Assembly (NCBI GenBank): GCA_015064685.1
Contig: SVRT01000018.1
Location: forward strand, 1 to 46,311
Source of the DNA: Oscillospiraceae bacterium
GTDB taxonomy: Bacteria > Bacillota > Clostridia > Oscillospirales > CAG-272
Direction of reading: 5' to 3'
DNA: 46,311 nt
Part shown: piece by piece, positions 1 to 8,458 of the stretch
Layout: the number at the start of each line of letters is the position of its first letter
Position numbering within the stretch: the stretch's first letter is position 1
Made by a program: the position numbers and the translations under genes
Notes under the pieces: model-generated
What the model saw: the letters and a program-made list of their open reading frames with translations, nothing else
Told to the model about the DNA's origin: nothing
Database searches by the model: none

Positions 1-160
1 CAGTGAGGGATTTTTTTAGCCACCTTTGGTGGCGAAAAATCCTACGCCACCCTATAAGGACCTAATATAAGGGAAGTTTTTGCGGAGCTTTTTTCAAAAA
101 GCGACCCGCCGGAGGCACGCGTCCCCGCATCCCCCTCGCGTCCCCTATAAACCGCAATTT
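1..160 (+). repeat. Cassette element A (type I), right part only
   Basis: This is the right-hand part of the roughly 425 bp type I repeat that is complete at 1625-2047 and 8459-8883; the left part lies outside the window. It ends at 144-160 in the terminal sequence ATAAACCGCAATTT. It contains the GTGAGGGATTTTTTTAGCC motif and the segment with GCGACCCGCCGGAGGCACGCG shared with the other two copies. It has no reading frame of its own. It abuts the terminator of the HPr-like gene. Confidence 0.85.
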
Positions 161-161
161 A

Positions 162-186
162 CAAAAGGGCGGTGACCCGCCCTTGT
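162..186 (-). terminator. Terminator of the HPr-like gene
   Basis: The stem AAGGGCGG / CCGCCCTT (165-172 with 177-184) has a four-base loop. On the minus strand it is followed by TTTTG. It lies just beyond the stop codon at 193 and touches the end of cassette A. Confidence 0.7.
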
Positions 187-192
187 TGTTTT

Positions 193-423
193 TTAGTCGA
201 TGATGAAGGGCTCGAGCTGGCTGCGAAGCTTTTCAGCGCCTGCCTCCTGATCGTAAGTAAGCTTTATAGGCTGACGGAGATCGAGCGAGAAGATACCGAG
301 AATAGACTTACCGTCCACCTTATATCTGCCGGACTCAAGGTCAACGTCGCCTTCAAATCCAACGAGGATATTGACGAGCTTATAAACGTCATTGATCTCT
401 TTAAGCTGAATGTTAAATGTCAT
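193..423 (-). CDS. HPr-like domain protein lacking the phosphorylated histidine
   Basis: A 76-residue protein beginning MTFNIQLKEIND. The start at 423 is chosen because GAAAGGA lies 8 bases upstream; a longer frame to 489 has no ribosome binding site. The second half reads VDLESGRYKVDGKSILGIFS, the typical shape of the HPr (PTS phosphocarrier) fold around the Ser46 region. The N-terminal motif with the active His15 (usually HARPA) is absent, so it cannot act as a classical PTS phosphocarrier. Such HPr-like proteins are common in Clostridia and their function is unknown. It lies 93 bases downstream of holA on the same strand and may be cotranscribed with it. The family call is good; the role is not known. 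Confidence 0.75.
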   Translation of the reverse strand: MTFNIQLKEINDVYKLVNILVGFEGDVDLESGRYKVDGKSILGIFSLDLRQPIKLTYDQEAGAEKLRSQLEPFIID

Positions 424-516
424 AGTAATATTCCTTTCTGTATTTATTCGAGTCGAACGACCCGCATTCCACCCATAATTATATACCAAATTTCAAATAA
501 TGTCAATAGATTCGCA

Positions 517-1542
517 TCAAATCGTGCATATAAGAGTTTCAAGCACCTCAAAGCCGTTTCTGAAGGATTTGATCTCAAGATCGGCATCGTGGCAGCGTGT
601 TAGCATCAGCCTGCACATCTGCTCGTCGGGGAGGGTACGGAGTATAATTCCGAGCCTGTACTCATGGATCTTCAAAGCTTCGGATATCTCTCGCTGAGTC
701 ATACCGTCGGCACGAAGAACAGCGACCGACAGCATCTCACAAACCGTCTTAGTGATCTCGCTGATGATTATAATGGGATCAAGCCTGCGTCCCTTCATAT
801 CGCGAAGGATCTCCAGAGCCTCGTCACGTCTGCGCGCGCCGATAGCGTTTGAAAGAGCAAAGGTGTCAAATTCGCTTGAGGGAGTCGCAATGCTCATAAC
901 GTCCTCGTGCGTGACCTCCTGCCTTCCGTTTTTGAGAACGTAGAAGGAGAGCTTGTCTGTCTCGTTGGCGAGATTGAACATATCTCTGCCACATCGGTCG
1001 ATAACGAGAGCGCAGATCTCGGCGGACGCGATAACACCGTTGTGTTCAAAGTGCTTTCCAACCCAAGCGGCAAGACGGGCAGGAGAATTTTTTTCAAAAT
1101 ATACGGGGGTGAGATGCTCCGCAAGCTTCTGCACAAGCGAGGAGGGGCACTTCGGCATATTTCCCGCGTCGAGCTTGTCTGCACTCGCAGAGATGATCAG
1201 CGTGTTGTAATCATAATCCTCAATAGCATCGACCGCCTGACAGAGAGCCTCAACCTCGAATGACCTCATAGAGTTGATGTCAAGACCCGAGAGAACGACA
1301 AGCTTTCTGTCCGCCATCATAGGCGCAGGCATAAACGCATCTACAAGAGCCTCGGGGGAGTATGAAAAGGAGTCAAGACGGATCTCGTTGAAAAAAGCAA
1401 AGGACGGCTCAGGGGATATCGCCTGAACGGCGGTATCGAGCGCGAACTTTTTCATATAGTCCTCGTCTCCAAAGAAAAGATAAGCCGCTCGCGGCGAGCT
1501 TTTTATCTCCTTGCGGAAATCCGCTTCCTTTATGAAATCCAT
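517..1542 (-). CDS. holA: DNA polymerase III subunit delta
   Basis: A 341-residue protein, the usual length for HolA. The delta subunit is the clamp-loader subunit that opens the beta sliding clamp on DNA, acting with DnaX and HolB. The N-terminal part (about residues 14-30) has the family's YLFFGDEDY motif, followed by an AAA+-like fold without a functional Walker A site, as expected for delta. The C-terminal collar domain includes MKGRRLDPIIIISEI and the helical tail. The start at 1542 (MDFIKEADF) follows GGAGG by 7 bases; the frame extends 10 codons further without a better site. A sigma-A promoter lies at 1573-1602. It stands alone with the HPr-like gene rather than next to rpsT or comEC. 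Confidence 0.93.
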   Translation of the reverse strand: MDFIKEADFRKEIKSSPRAAYLFFGDEDYMKKFALDTAVQAISPEPSFAFFNEIRLDSFSYSPEALVDAFMPAPMMADRKLVVLSGLDINSMRSFEVEALCQAVDAIEDYDYNTLIISASADKLDAGNMPKCPSSLVQKLAEHLTPVYFEKNSPARLAAWVGKHFEHNGVIASAEICALVIDRCGRDMFNLANETDKLSFYVLKNGRQEVTHEDVMSIATPSSEFDTFALSNAIGARRRDEALEILRDMKGRRLDPIIIISEITKTVCEMLSVAVLRADGMTQREISEALKIHEYRLGIILRTLPDEQMCRLMLTRCHDADLEIKSFRNGFEVLETLICTI

Positions 1543-1572
1543 ATCAACACCTCCTTTTTTCCTATTCAACAC

Positions 1573-1602
1573 ATTATACCATTAAAAGCCTCCTCCCGTC
1601 AA
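1573..1602 (-). promoter_or_regulatory. Sigma-A promoter of holA
   Basis: On the minus strand TTGACG (1597-1602) and TATAAT (1573-1578) are separated by 18 bases, about 30 bases upstream of the holA start. Confidence 0.7.
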
Positions 1603-1624
1603 GTGAATTTATAAAAAGAATAAC

Positions 1625-2047
1625 AAATTGCGGTTTAGCGGGGACGCGGGGGGATGCGGGGACGCGTGCCTCCGGCGGGTCGCTTTTTGAAAAAAGCTCC
1701 GCAAAAACTTCCCTTATATTAGGTCCTTTTAGGGTGGCGTAGGATTTTTCGCCGCAAGCGGCTAAAAAAATCCCTCACTGACGTTTTTGTATTGATAGGG
1801 TGTTAAACCCAGCCGATAAAAAAACTTTAACCATAAAGAAAAACTAAGTTAAAGAAAGCCTTTCAAACGATTTTAAATACACTTGCAACACGATAGCAGT
1901 GGGGCTATGCAGATGCGACACGGTGTAGATAGATAAACCGTCTTAACTTGTATAAAATATACTTTGGGGTTTTGGGGGTGTGGGGGACTTTTTTCCCTGG
2001 AAAAGTCCCCCACGCGCTTCCCCGTCCTCACCGACAAATCAAAATTT
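1625..2047 (-). repeat. Cassette element B (type I), complete
   Basis: A 423 bp element in the opposite orientation to A and C. Its ends are AAATTGCGGTTTAGCGG (1625-1641) and CCGACAAATCAAAATTT (2031-2047); read inward from both sides, these are imperfect inverted repeats of 17 bp. The interior is nearly identical to the reverse complement of 8459-8883, with a handful of substitutions. It codes for no recognisable protein. Together with A it flanks the holA/HPr-like pair as an inverted repeat. The whole 1543-2074 gene-free stretch is this element plus the holA promoter. Confidence 0.88.
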
Positions 2048-2074
2048 GAAAAAGCACAAAGCGAGAAAAAGCTA

Positions 2075-2103
2075 TTGACAAAAGGAAGATAATATGTTAT
2101 TAT
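2075..2103 (+). promoter_or_regulatory. Sigma-A promoter of the MATE gene
   Basis: TTGACA (2075-2080) and TATTAT (2098-2103) are separated by 17 bases. The promoter lies just outside cassette B, 79 bases before the start codon. Confidence 0.75.
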
Positions 2104-2181
2104 TGGAATGTTCTGCATTTTTACAGTATTAGCACAAAAAGCGGGGAATAATTGCAGAAAAACACAAAAAAGGAAGAAAAA

Positions 2182-3639
2182 ATGGCACAAAATGAAACGG
2201 TGGCACAGGATGTGCCGGCTATAAAAGAAAACAAAATGGGCACGATGCCCATAAATAAGCTTCTTATCTCGATGGCCCTGCCGATGGTGGCATCAATGCT
2301 CGTGCAGGCGCTATACAACATAATAGACAGCCTTTACGTCGCAAGAATTTCCGAAACACAGAACGAGCTTACGGCAATATCCCTCGCATTCGCCGCGCAG
2401 AACTTTATGATCGCGGTCGCATCGGGAACGGGTGTCGGAATCAACGCGCTGCTGTCAAAAAGCCTAGGCGAAAAAGACCATAAAACCGCAAACAAAATAG
2501 CGATAAACGGAGTATTCCTGGCTCTTTGCAGCTATATCGTGTTCCTCGTGCTTGGATTTACATGTATGGAGATGTATATGAGCTGGATGACAGGTGTCAG
2601 AGAGGTCATCGACTTCGGAGTTGACTATCTGTCCGTCTGCTTTATCTTTTCGTTCGGAATATTCGGTCAGATAGTAATGGAGCGACTGATGATCTCAACC
2701 GGAAAGACTCACCTTGCAATGATAACGCAGGGTGTCGGTGCGATCATAAATATCATCCTCGACCCTATATTTATTTTTGATAACGGACTTGGAATCATCA
2801 TCCCCGGACTTGATTTCGGCTTTGGAATGGGCATCACAGGCGCGGCGATAGCAACCGTCATCGGCCAGATCGCGGCATTCATACTCGGTGTGTTCCTCAA
2901 CGCGAAGTACAATAAGGAAATAAGCCTTTCACTCAAGGGCTTCCGTCCAAGCGGAACGATAATAGGCAAGATATACGCTATCGGTGTTCCATCCATCGTA
3001 ATGGCATCGATAGGATCGGTAATGAACGTGCTCTTCAACAGCATACTCAACGGATTTACAACGGTAGTCGAGGGAGCAAAGCAGACCGTGGGTCAGATAG
3101 CGCAGACCTCCTTCGGCGTATATTTCAAGCTCCAGAGCTTCATTTTCATGCCCGTATTCGGACTCAATAACGGAATAGTTCCGATAGTCGCATTCAACTA
3201 TGGCGCGCAGAAGAGAAAGAGAATGATGGGTACGGTCAAGCTCGGAATGATCTACGCGATAGGATATATGGCAATAGGTCTTGCCGTGTTCCAGCTCTTA
3301 CCCGAAATGCTTCTCGGATTCTTTAATATGCACGATCCGATCTCTCTCTCGATCGCGGTCCCTTGTCTGAGAATAATCTCGCTTTCATTCGTATTTGCGG
3401 GCTTCTGCATTATAGCGGGATCGGTGTTCCAGGCACTTGGAAAGAGCATATATTCAATGTTCGTTTCCATCGCCCGTCAGCTCGTGGTGCTTATCCCCGT
3501 AGCCTTCCTGCTTGCAATGTCGGGCAAGGCAGAGATAGTATGGTGGGCATTCCCGATAGCAGAGATAATGTCGGTCATCGCAAGCCTTGTCTTCTTTGTC
3601 ATAGTTTACAAAAAGACCATCGCCAAGATTCCCGAATAA
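2182..3639 (+). CDS. MATE family multidrug/Na+ exporter
   Basis: A 485-residue integral membrane protein with about twelve hydrophobic segments. After a short charged N-terminus it has the MATE signature around LISMALPMVASMLVQALYNI and DSLYVARI, and a second related half starting near residue 265 (GVPSIVMASIGSVMN). MATE proteins export cationic drugs or metabolites in exchange for Na+ or H+ at the cytoplasmic membrane. The length and the ALPM...YNIIDS motif fit the MepA/DinF-like branch. The ATG at 2182 follows AGGAAG; an upstream TTG at 2152 lacks a ribosome binding site. It is monocistronic, with its own promoter. The substrate cannot be told from sequence. Confidence 0.9.
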   Translation: MAQNETVAQDVPAIKENKMGTMPINKLLISMALPMVASMLVQALYNIIDSLYVARISETQNELTAISLAFAAQNFMIAVASGTGVGINALLSKSLGEKDHKTANKIAINGVFLALCSYIVFLVLGFTCMEMYMSWMTGVREVIDFGVDYLSVCFIFSFGIFGQIVMERLMISTGKTHLAMITQGVGAIINIILDPIFIFDNGLGIIIPGLDFGFGMGITGAAIATVIGQIAAFILGVFLNAKYNKEISLSLKGFRPSGTIIGKIYAIGVPSIVMASIGSVMNVLFNSILNGFTTVVEGAKQTVGQIAQTSFGVYFKLQSFIFMPVFGLNNGIVPIVAFNYGAQKRKRMMGTVKLGMIYAIGYMAIGLAVFQLLPEMLLGFFNMHDPISLSIAVPCLRIISLSFVFAGFCIIAGSVFQALGKSIYSMFVSIARQLVVLIPVAFLLAMSGKAEIVWWAFPIAEIMSVIASLVFFVIVYKKTIAKIPE

Positions 3640-3711
3640 AAGTTCAAGTCACACGTCTTTGTTTCAATTAATATATAGAAGAAAAAAATTTCAAAAAATT
3701 TCAAAAAACAC

Positions 3712-3741
3712 TTGACAAAACCGATGCCTTTAGTGTATAAT
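3712..3741 (+). promoter_or_regulatory. Sigma-A promoter of rpmH
   Basis: TTGACA (3712-3717) and a perfect TATAAT (3736-3741) are separated by 18 bases. A hairpin, CGGTCGG/CCGACCG (3786-3806), lies in the leader between promoter and ribosome binding site. Confidence 0.8.
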
Positions 3742-3849
3742 AAAGGACGTCATTGTGTAAAAGCGTAAAATAGCCTGTGCTATTTCGGTCGGAATCGTGC
3801 CGACCGTCGACTAACGCTTCCGAACAACTACTCAAGGAGGTGCATCAGA

Positions 3850-3984
3850 ATGCTCAGAACTTACCAACCCAAAAAGCGTCAGAGAAAAAAGGAGCATGGC
3901 TTCAGAAAGAGAATGAAGACTGCAGACGGCAGAGCAGTTCTCAAGAGACGTCGTGCAAAGGGCAGAAAGAGACTTACCCACTAA
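3850..3984 (+). CDS. rpmH: 50S ribosomal protein L34
   Basis: A 44-residue, strongly basic protein starting [18 protein letters not shown] and ending KGRKRLTH. It matches L34 in length and in the YQPK...HGFRKRM pattern. L34 is a small late-assembly protein of the large ribosomal subunit. The start is fixed by AAGGAGG 9 bases upstream (3834-3840). A longer overlapping frame at 3777-3989 is not the gene. It heads the rpmH-rnpA-yidD-yidC-jag order that is conserved near the origin in most bacteria. Confidence 0.97.
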   Translation: MLRTYQPKKRQRKKEHGFRKRMKTADGRAVLKRRRAKGRKRLTH

Positions 3985-4022
3985 TTTAAAACCAGTTCCA
4001 ATATTTTGGTAACATAAAAACG

Positions 4023-4074
4023 CCGATGACATGAATAACTTCGAGCTATCGTAGGTCTGTCATCGGGGTTTTTA
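4023..4074 (+). terminator. Terminator-like hairpin after rpmH
   Basis: CCGATGACA (4023-4031) pairs with TGTCATCGG (4059-4067) around a 27-base loop and is followed by GGTTTTTAG. It may attenuate rather than fully stop transcription into rnpA. The rest of the gap up to 4241 is AT-rich, and no clear promoter was seen in it. Confidence 0.55.
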
Positions 4075-4241
4075 GCGTTTAGAGGAATTTTTACATTTAA
4101 ATACAAATTTGTAAAAAAGAGTCTTTTTCTCAAAAAGAAAAAAATCGTAAAAAGCCTGCCTCTCGGGCATTAGAATCGGAATAAAGAGGGGAATAATCAA
4201 ATTAACGGAAGCGCAAGACAAGAAACGCGAGGTGATGCTCT

Positions 4242-4631
4242 ATGAAATTTCCCGCAATAAAAGAACACCATCTTTATAATAAGGCATATAGGCAGGGAAA
4301 GCACTTTTTCGGAAGATACATTTGCATCTACGTATTAAAGGACACCCATGCAAAGCTCTTACAGAAAAGTCATCCTCAAAGGCTGATAGTTAACCGATTC
4401 GGCATCTCGGTGTCGAAGAAGATAGGAACTGCGGTAAAGAGAAACCGTGCAAAGCGAATAATCAGAGCGGCGTATGCCTCTCTCGAGGACAAGCTTAAAA
4501 CGGGATATCTTATAGTCGTCAGCGCAAAGCCTGAGATCGAGGGCAGGAAAGCCTTTGAGATCGAGAACGAGATGCGATATGCCATAAAGAAGCTCGATAT
4601 GTTTGCCGAGCAACCGGGCAAGGACAAATGA
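4242..4631 (+). CDS. rnpA: Ribonuclease P protein component
   Basis: A 129-residue basic protein of normal RnpA length. It binds the RNase P RNA and helps it mature the 5' ends of tRNAs. The signature RNR motif is present as [14 protein letters not shown] (about residues 65-78), preceded by the [14 protein letters not shown] strand. The ATG follows GAGGTGATG. Its last codons overlap the start of yidD by 4 bases (ATGA), indicating translational coupling. Confidence 0.96.
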   Translation: MKFPAIKEHHLYNKAYRQGKHFFGRYICIYVLKDTHAKLLQKSHPQRLIVNRFGISVSKKIGTAVKRNRAKRIIRAAYASLEDKLKTGYLIVVSAKPEIEGRKAFEIENEMRYAIKKLDMFAEQPGKDK

Positions 4632-4978
4632 AGCACATATGCATAGCATTGATCCGCTTTTACAGAAAATTTCTCTCACCCTTAAAATCGAAGCCCTGCT
4701 GTAGGTTCACGCCTACATGCTCAGCCTATGCCCTCGAGGCATTTCAGAAACGCGGCTTTTTCGTTGGGATCATATTGACGGTATCGCGTATATTCAGGTG
4801 CAATCCGTTTTGCCCCGGAGGATACGACCCCGTACCGCTGACAGGTCTCAGAAATAAAAAGGGCAGGGATGACGTTGAAATCGGAAATGACGGTCGCGAC
4901 AGGTTCGTGTTCAATTACGATCTCGAGCTTGAAGCGCAACAAGAGTCCACAAACACAAAAACAGAACGAGAGGACTAA
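4628..4978 (+). CDS. yidD: Membrane protein insertion efficiency factor YidD
   Basis: A 116-residue protein. The core [30 protein letters not shown] and [13 protein letters not shown] contain the conserved cysteines and the GGYDPVP motif of YidD. YidD is a membrane-associated helper for insertion of inner-membrane proteins by YidC. The family usually ends near residue 75-80; the remaining 35-40 polar residues ([12 protein letters not shown] onward) look like an unstructured tail. The start overlaps the end of rnpA by 4 bases, and yidC follows 7 bases after the stop. Confidence 0.95.
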   Translation: MKHICIALIRFYRKFLSPLKSKPCCRFTPTCSAYALEAFQKRGFFVGIILTVSRIFRCNPFCPGGYDPVPLTGLRNKKGRDDVEIGNDGRDRFVFNYDLELEAQQESTNTKTERED

Positions 4979-4985
4979 AAACAGC

Positions 4986-6383
4986 ATGAACACACAAAGC
5001 AAAAGAAAGATCTGCACGAGAATAGCACTTGCACTTGCTCTTCTTTCGATCCTTGCGGTCGTAATGACGGGATGCGGAAGCAACACCGTGATCAACACCG
5101 AGGCACCGAAGGATGGTTGGGCAAATACCACAGTAAATCTTGAGGCAAGCACAGGCTTTCTCGACAAGCTTCTCTCCTACATCGGAGTATTCCTCGGCTG
5201 GATCACCGCGATAATGCCGGCAGGAAGCTATCTTCTTACACTGTTCGTCTTTGCAATCATCCTCGAGATCATTATGCTTCCCTTTGCAATAAAGCAGCAG
5301 AAGAACTCGATAAAGCAGGCAAGACTCAGACCCAAGGAAATGGCTATCCGTAAAAAGTATGCAGGCAGAAACGACCAGGCGACACAGCAGAAGGTCACTC
5401 AGGAGATCCAGGAGCTTTATCAAAAGGAAAACTTCAACCCTATGTCGGGTTGTCTCCAGCTTCTCTTACAGTTCCCCATACTCATCGTGCTTTATTGGCT
5501 CGTAGTTGACCCGATACAGTACGTGTGCGGCGGCTCAAGAGAACTCATCAGCGTTCTTTATGCCTATATCACGTCCGGCGCAGACGCAGGCGGACTTGGA
5601 ATGAAGCTCGCATCAGCCAACGGCTCGATCGAGATCTTCAGTAAGATCAAGGAGCTCGGTCCCGAGGCATTTGAGTCAATCAAGACCTTCTGTGCAAACG
5701 GCGAGGCAGTATTTACAGAGATCCAGAGAATCAACGAGGTTCCCGCAAACTTCTTCGTAGGACCCATCAACTTCGGTCTTACACCCAGCTTCGACCTCTT
5801 CTCAAGCGTCAACGGATGGCTTCTTATGCTTCCCGTATTGACCTTTGTCGTTTACTTCGCAACAATGAAGATAAACAGAAAGTTCACCTTCCAGCCCACG
5901 CAGAACGCTGACGACCGTCAGCAGGCATGCTCGAACAATATGATGGACATCACAATGCCCCTGATGAGCGTATGGATGACCTTCATCGTTCCCGCGGCAG
6001 TAGGTGTATACTGGATCTTCAAGAGCATCATCGGTGTTGTAAAGCAGTTTATCATGAGCAAGGCTATGCCCCTTCCCACCTTTACGGAGGAGGATTATAA
6101 GGAGGCAGAGAAGGAGATCCTCAGTAAACAGCAGCCCAAGAAGATCGTCAAATCCGCAAACGCGGGCAAGGTCCGTTCTCTCCACCACATCGACGACGAG
6201 GACTACGACGAAAAGGGCAATTACAGACCCGTTCAGCCCGAGACAGAGGAAGAGCCCGTCAAGGAAGAGAAGACAGCAAGCAATCAGATGACCGAGGGTG
6301 CGTCTCTCAAGGACGAGAGCGACAAGGCGGAAAGAACAGAGAAAAAGACCCGCCTCTTCGGAAAGAAAAACAAGGAAGACTAA
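4986..6383 (+). CDS. yidC: Membrane protein insertase YidC/Oxa1 family
   Basis: A 465-residue protein. Residues 1-30 form a lipoprotein signal ending in the lipobox VMTGC. The 60 kDa inner membrane protein domain follows: a hydrophobic segment around residues 65-95, the cytoplasmic helical hairpin KQQKNSIKQARLRPKEM, and later membrane segments including NPMSGCLQLLLQFPILIVLYWLVV and MPLMSVWMTFIVPAAVGVYW. The last 90 residues are charged and acidic, ending RLFGKKNKED. YidC inserts membrane proteins alone or with SecYEG. The start at 4986 is chosen because the signal peptide begins there and GAGAGGA lies upstream. It is followed by jag, the usual partner. Confidence 0.95.
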   Translation: MNTQSKRKICTRIALALALLSILAVVMTGCGSNTVINTEAPKDGWANTTVNLEASTGFLDKLLSYIGVFLGWITAIMPAGSYLLTLFVFAIILEIIMLPFAIKQQKNSIKQARLRPKEMAIRKKYAGRNDQATQQKVTQEIQELYQKENFNPMSGCLQLLLQFPILIVLYWLVVDPIQYVCGGSRELISVLYAYITSGADAGGLGMKLASANGSIEIFSKIKELGPEAFESIKTFCANGEAVFTEIQRINEVPANFFVGPINFGLTPSFDLFSSVNGWLLMLPVLTFVVYFATMKINRKFTFQPTQNADDRQQACSNNMMDITMPLMSVWMTFIVPAAVGVYWIFKSIIGVVKQFIMSKAMPLPTFTEEDYKEAEKEILSKQQPKKIVKSANAGKVRSLHHIDDEDYDEKGNYRPVQPETEEEPVKEEKTASNQMTEGASLKDESDKAERTEKKTRLFGKKNKED

Positions 6384-6413
6384 ATCGCGCAAGCGAACAA
6401 TAGGAGAATTACA

Positions 6414-7064
6414 GTGAATAATGAAATTATCGTAACAGGCAAAACGGTAGAGGATGCCGTTGCCGCGGCGGTAGCAGAGCTTGGCGCAAAGAGTGCCGAG
6501 GAGATCGAGTACACCGTCGTTGAGGAGCCTAAGAAGGGACTTTTCGGAATCGGCGCAGTCCCCGCAAAGATCAGCGCAAAGAAGGTATTCAAGGGCGAGC
6601 TCTTCGCACTCAACTTCATCGAGCAGCTCGTAAAGGATATGGGTCTTGACGTAACGGTCGAGATGAAGGATGCAGAGGGAAGCGATAAGGATTGCAAGCT
6701 CATCGACATTCAGGGTGAGGGCGCAGGCGTGCTTATCGGTCACCACGGTGATACACTTGACAGCCTCCAGTATCTCGCAAACCTTGCGGCTAACAAGAAG
6801 GTCGACGGTGTGAAGCCTCCCTACGTAAAGATCTCGGTTGATGCAGAGAACTACCGCGCAAGACGTGAGGAGACTCTCAGAGCGCTCGCAAGAAGAATGG
6901 CAGACAGAGTTCTCAAGCAGAAGAAGAGCGTAATGCTCGAGCCTATGAACCCCTACGAGAGAAGGATCATCCACTCCGAGATCCAGAACATCGCAGGCGT
7001 GTCCACCAACTCCATTGGAAGCGAGAATAACAGAAAGATCGTTATTTTCCTCGAGGAGAAATAA
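6414..7064 (+). CDS. jag: RNA-binding protein KhpB (Jag/SpoIIIJ-associated)
   Basis: A 216-residue protein with the three Jag parts in order: the Jag_N domain (residues 1-55, including the KKGLFGIGAVPAKI motif), a KH domain (about 75-150, with GEGAGVLIGHHGDTLDSLQ) and an R3H domain (about 150-216, with the R...H pattern in ERRIIHSEI). It binds RNA and is linked to cell envelope growth and division in Gram-positives. The start is GTG at 6414, preceded by TAGGAG (6401-6406). It closes the rpmH-yidC block; mnmE and mnmG, the usual next genes, are not here. Confidence 0.95.
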   Translation: MNNEIIVTGKTVEDAVAAAVAELGAKSAEEIEYTVVEEPKKGLFGIGAVPAKISAKKVFKGELFALNFIEQLVKDMGLDVTVEMKDAEGSDKDCKLIDIQGEGAGVLIGHHGDTLDSLQYLANLAANKKVDGVKPPYVKISVDAENYRARREETLRALARRMADRVLKQKKSVMLEPMNPYERRIIHSEIQNIAGVSTNSIGSENNRKIVIFLEEK

Positions 7065-7079
7065 TTAAAACAAAAAATC

Positions 7080-7113
7080 CAGCGGAAAGCAGTACGTTTT
7101 CCGCTGTTTTTTG
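7080..7113 (+). terminator. Terminator after jag
   Basis: The stem CAGCGGAAA / TTTCCGCTG (7080-7088 with 7098-7106) is followed by TTTTTT. Confidence 0.85.
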
Positions 7114-7142
7114 TTGACTTAAAATGAAAAATGGTTTATAAT
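7114..7142 (+). promoter_or_regulatory. Sigma-A promoter of the serine dehydratase gene
   Basis: TTGACT (7114-7119) and TATAAT (7137-7142) are separated by 17 bases, directly after the jag terminator. Confidence 0.8.
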
Positions 7143-7184
7143 ATCAGTATAAACACAAAAAAGTGTAAAAGGACGGATAAATAA

Positions 7185-8390
7185 ATGAAATCTGTACGCA
7201 ATCTATTCAAGGTAGGTATAGGACCCTCAAGCTCACATACTATGGGGCCCGCATTCGCGGCGGAAAAGTTCCTTATGCGATATCCCGACGTTGAAAGGGT
7301 GGTCGTAACACTCTACGGCTCGCTTTCAAAGACGGGCAAGGGACACGGAACCGACCGTGCTATCCTTGACACTCTCGCGACTATACCGACCGAGGTAATA
7401 TTCAATAACGACGATACATTAGAGCTCGAGCATCCGAACACCCTCAATTTCAAGGGCTATATCGGCGACAAACAGGTAGCGGATATGACCGTCTTGTCGA
7501 TAGGTGGCGGCGAGATCAAGGTGGTCGGAGAGAGCACGGGAGAGAACACGCCAAAATACGAGCTTTCAACCTTCACCGAAATCGCAGAGGTCTGTAAGCG
7601 CAGAAATATCCGTCTATCCGACTACGTTTTCGAGCACGAGGACGAGGATTTCAAGAGCTTCCTTCTCGACGTCTGGCGCACGATGCAGAACGCCATTCGC
7701 GAGGGACTTACTCACACCGGCGAGCTTCCCGGCGGTCTTGGCGTAAACAGAAAGGCGCAGAGACTCTATAACCAGAGACATATAGACGAGAGTCCGCAGA
7801 CAAGAGAGAACAGACTCGTCTGCTCGTACGCGTTCGCGGTGAGCGAGCAGAATGCCGACTGCGGTCTGATCGTAACCGCCCCGACCTGTGGCTCGTGCGG
7901 TGTTCTTCCCGCGGTGTTGTGCTATATGCAGGAGAAAAATGGATTTTCGGACAAGGACGTCGTCCGTGCGCTTGCGGTCGCAGGACTTGTCGGACAGATA
8001 GTCGCGACGAACGCATCGGTCAGCGGTGCGGAGTGCGGCTGTCAGGCGGAGATAGGCACGGCTTGCTCGATGGCAGCGGCGGCTCTCGCGGAGCTTTTCT
8101 ATATGGGAATAGACCAGATAGAGTACGCAGCGGAAATATCGCTTGAGCATCACCTGGGACTCACATGCGACCCCGTCTGCGGACTCGTGCAGATCCCCTG
8201 TATCGAGAGAAACGCGGTCGCTGCAATGAGAGCTATAAACTCGCTTTCTCTTGCAAACTTCCTCTCCGACAGTAGAAAAATATCCTTCGACCTCGTCGTC
8301 GAAACTATGTATCAGACAGGTATCGACCTCTCGCATCACTACCGTGAGACGAGCGAAGGCGGCCTCGCAAAGCTCTATAAGCACAAATAA
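7185..8390 (+). CDS. sdaA: L-serine ammonia-lyase, single chain
   Basis: A 401-residue protein that converts L-serine to pyruvate and ammonia using a 4Fe-4S cluster. The N-terminal half carries the serine dehydratase beta domain, with the GPSSSHTMGP signature at residues 13-22. The C-terminal half is the alpha-type domain, with TAPTCGSCGVLP, GAECGCQAEIGTACSMAA and LTCDPVCGLVQIPC holding the cluster cysteines. In many Clostridia these two parts are separate sdaAB and sdaAA genes; here they are one chain, as in E. coli SdaA, but about 50 residues shorter. It has its own promoter and terminator and is monocistronic. Confidence 0.94.
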   Translation: MKSVRNLFKVGIGPSSSHTMGPAFAAEKFLMRYPDVERVVVTLYGSLSKTGKGHGTDRAILDTLATIPTEVIFNNDDTLELEHPNTLNFKGYIGDKQVADMTVLSIGGGEIKVVGESTGENTPKYELSTFTEIAEVCKRRNIRLSDYVFEHEDEDFKSFLLDVWRTMQNAIREGLTHTGELPGGLGVNRKAQRLYNQRHIDESPQTRENRLVCSYAFAVSEQNADCGLIVTAPTCGSCGVLPAVLCYMQEKNGFSDKDVVRALAVAGLVGQIVATNASVSGAECGCQAEIGTACSMAAAALAELFYMGIDQIEYAAEISLEHHLGLTCDPVCGLVQIPCIERNAVAAMRAINSLSLANFLSDSRKISFDLVVETMYQTGIDLSHHYRETSEGGLAKLYKHK

Positions 8391-8417
8391 TCAAACCCAC
8401 AACCCCGAATAATCAAA

Positions 8418-8450
8418 GCGGTGTGCCCTCCGGGACACACCGCTTTTTTC
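8418..8450 (+). terminator. Terminator after the serine dehydratase gene
   Basis: GCGGTGTG...CACACCGC followed by TTTTTT. It ends 9 bases before the first base of cassette C. Confidence 0.85.
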
Positions 8451-8458
8451 AGTTTTTC

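Noticed and set aside
3640..4241. Chromosome origin near rpmH
   Set aside because: The gene order suggested it, but no cluster of DnaA boxes (TTATCCACA or close variants), dnaA or dnaN is present.
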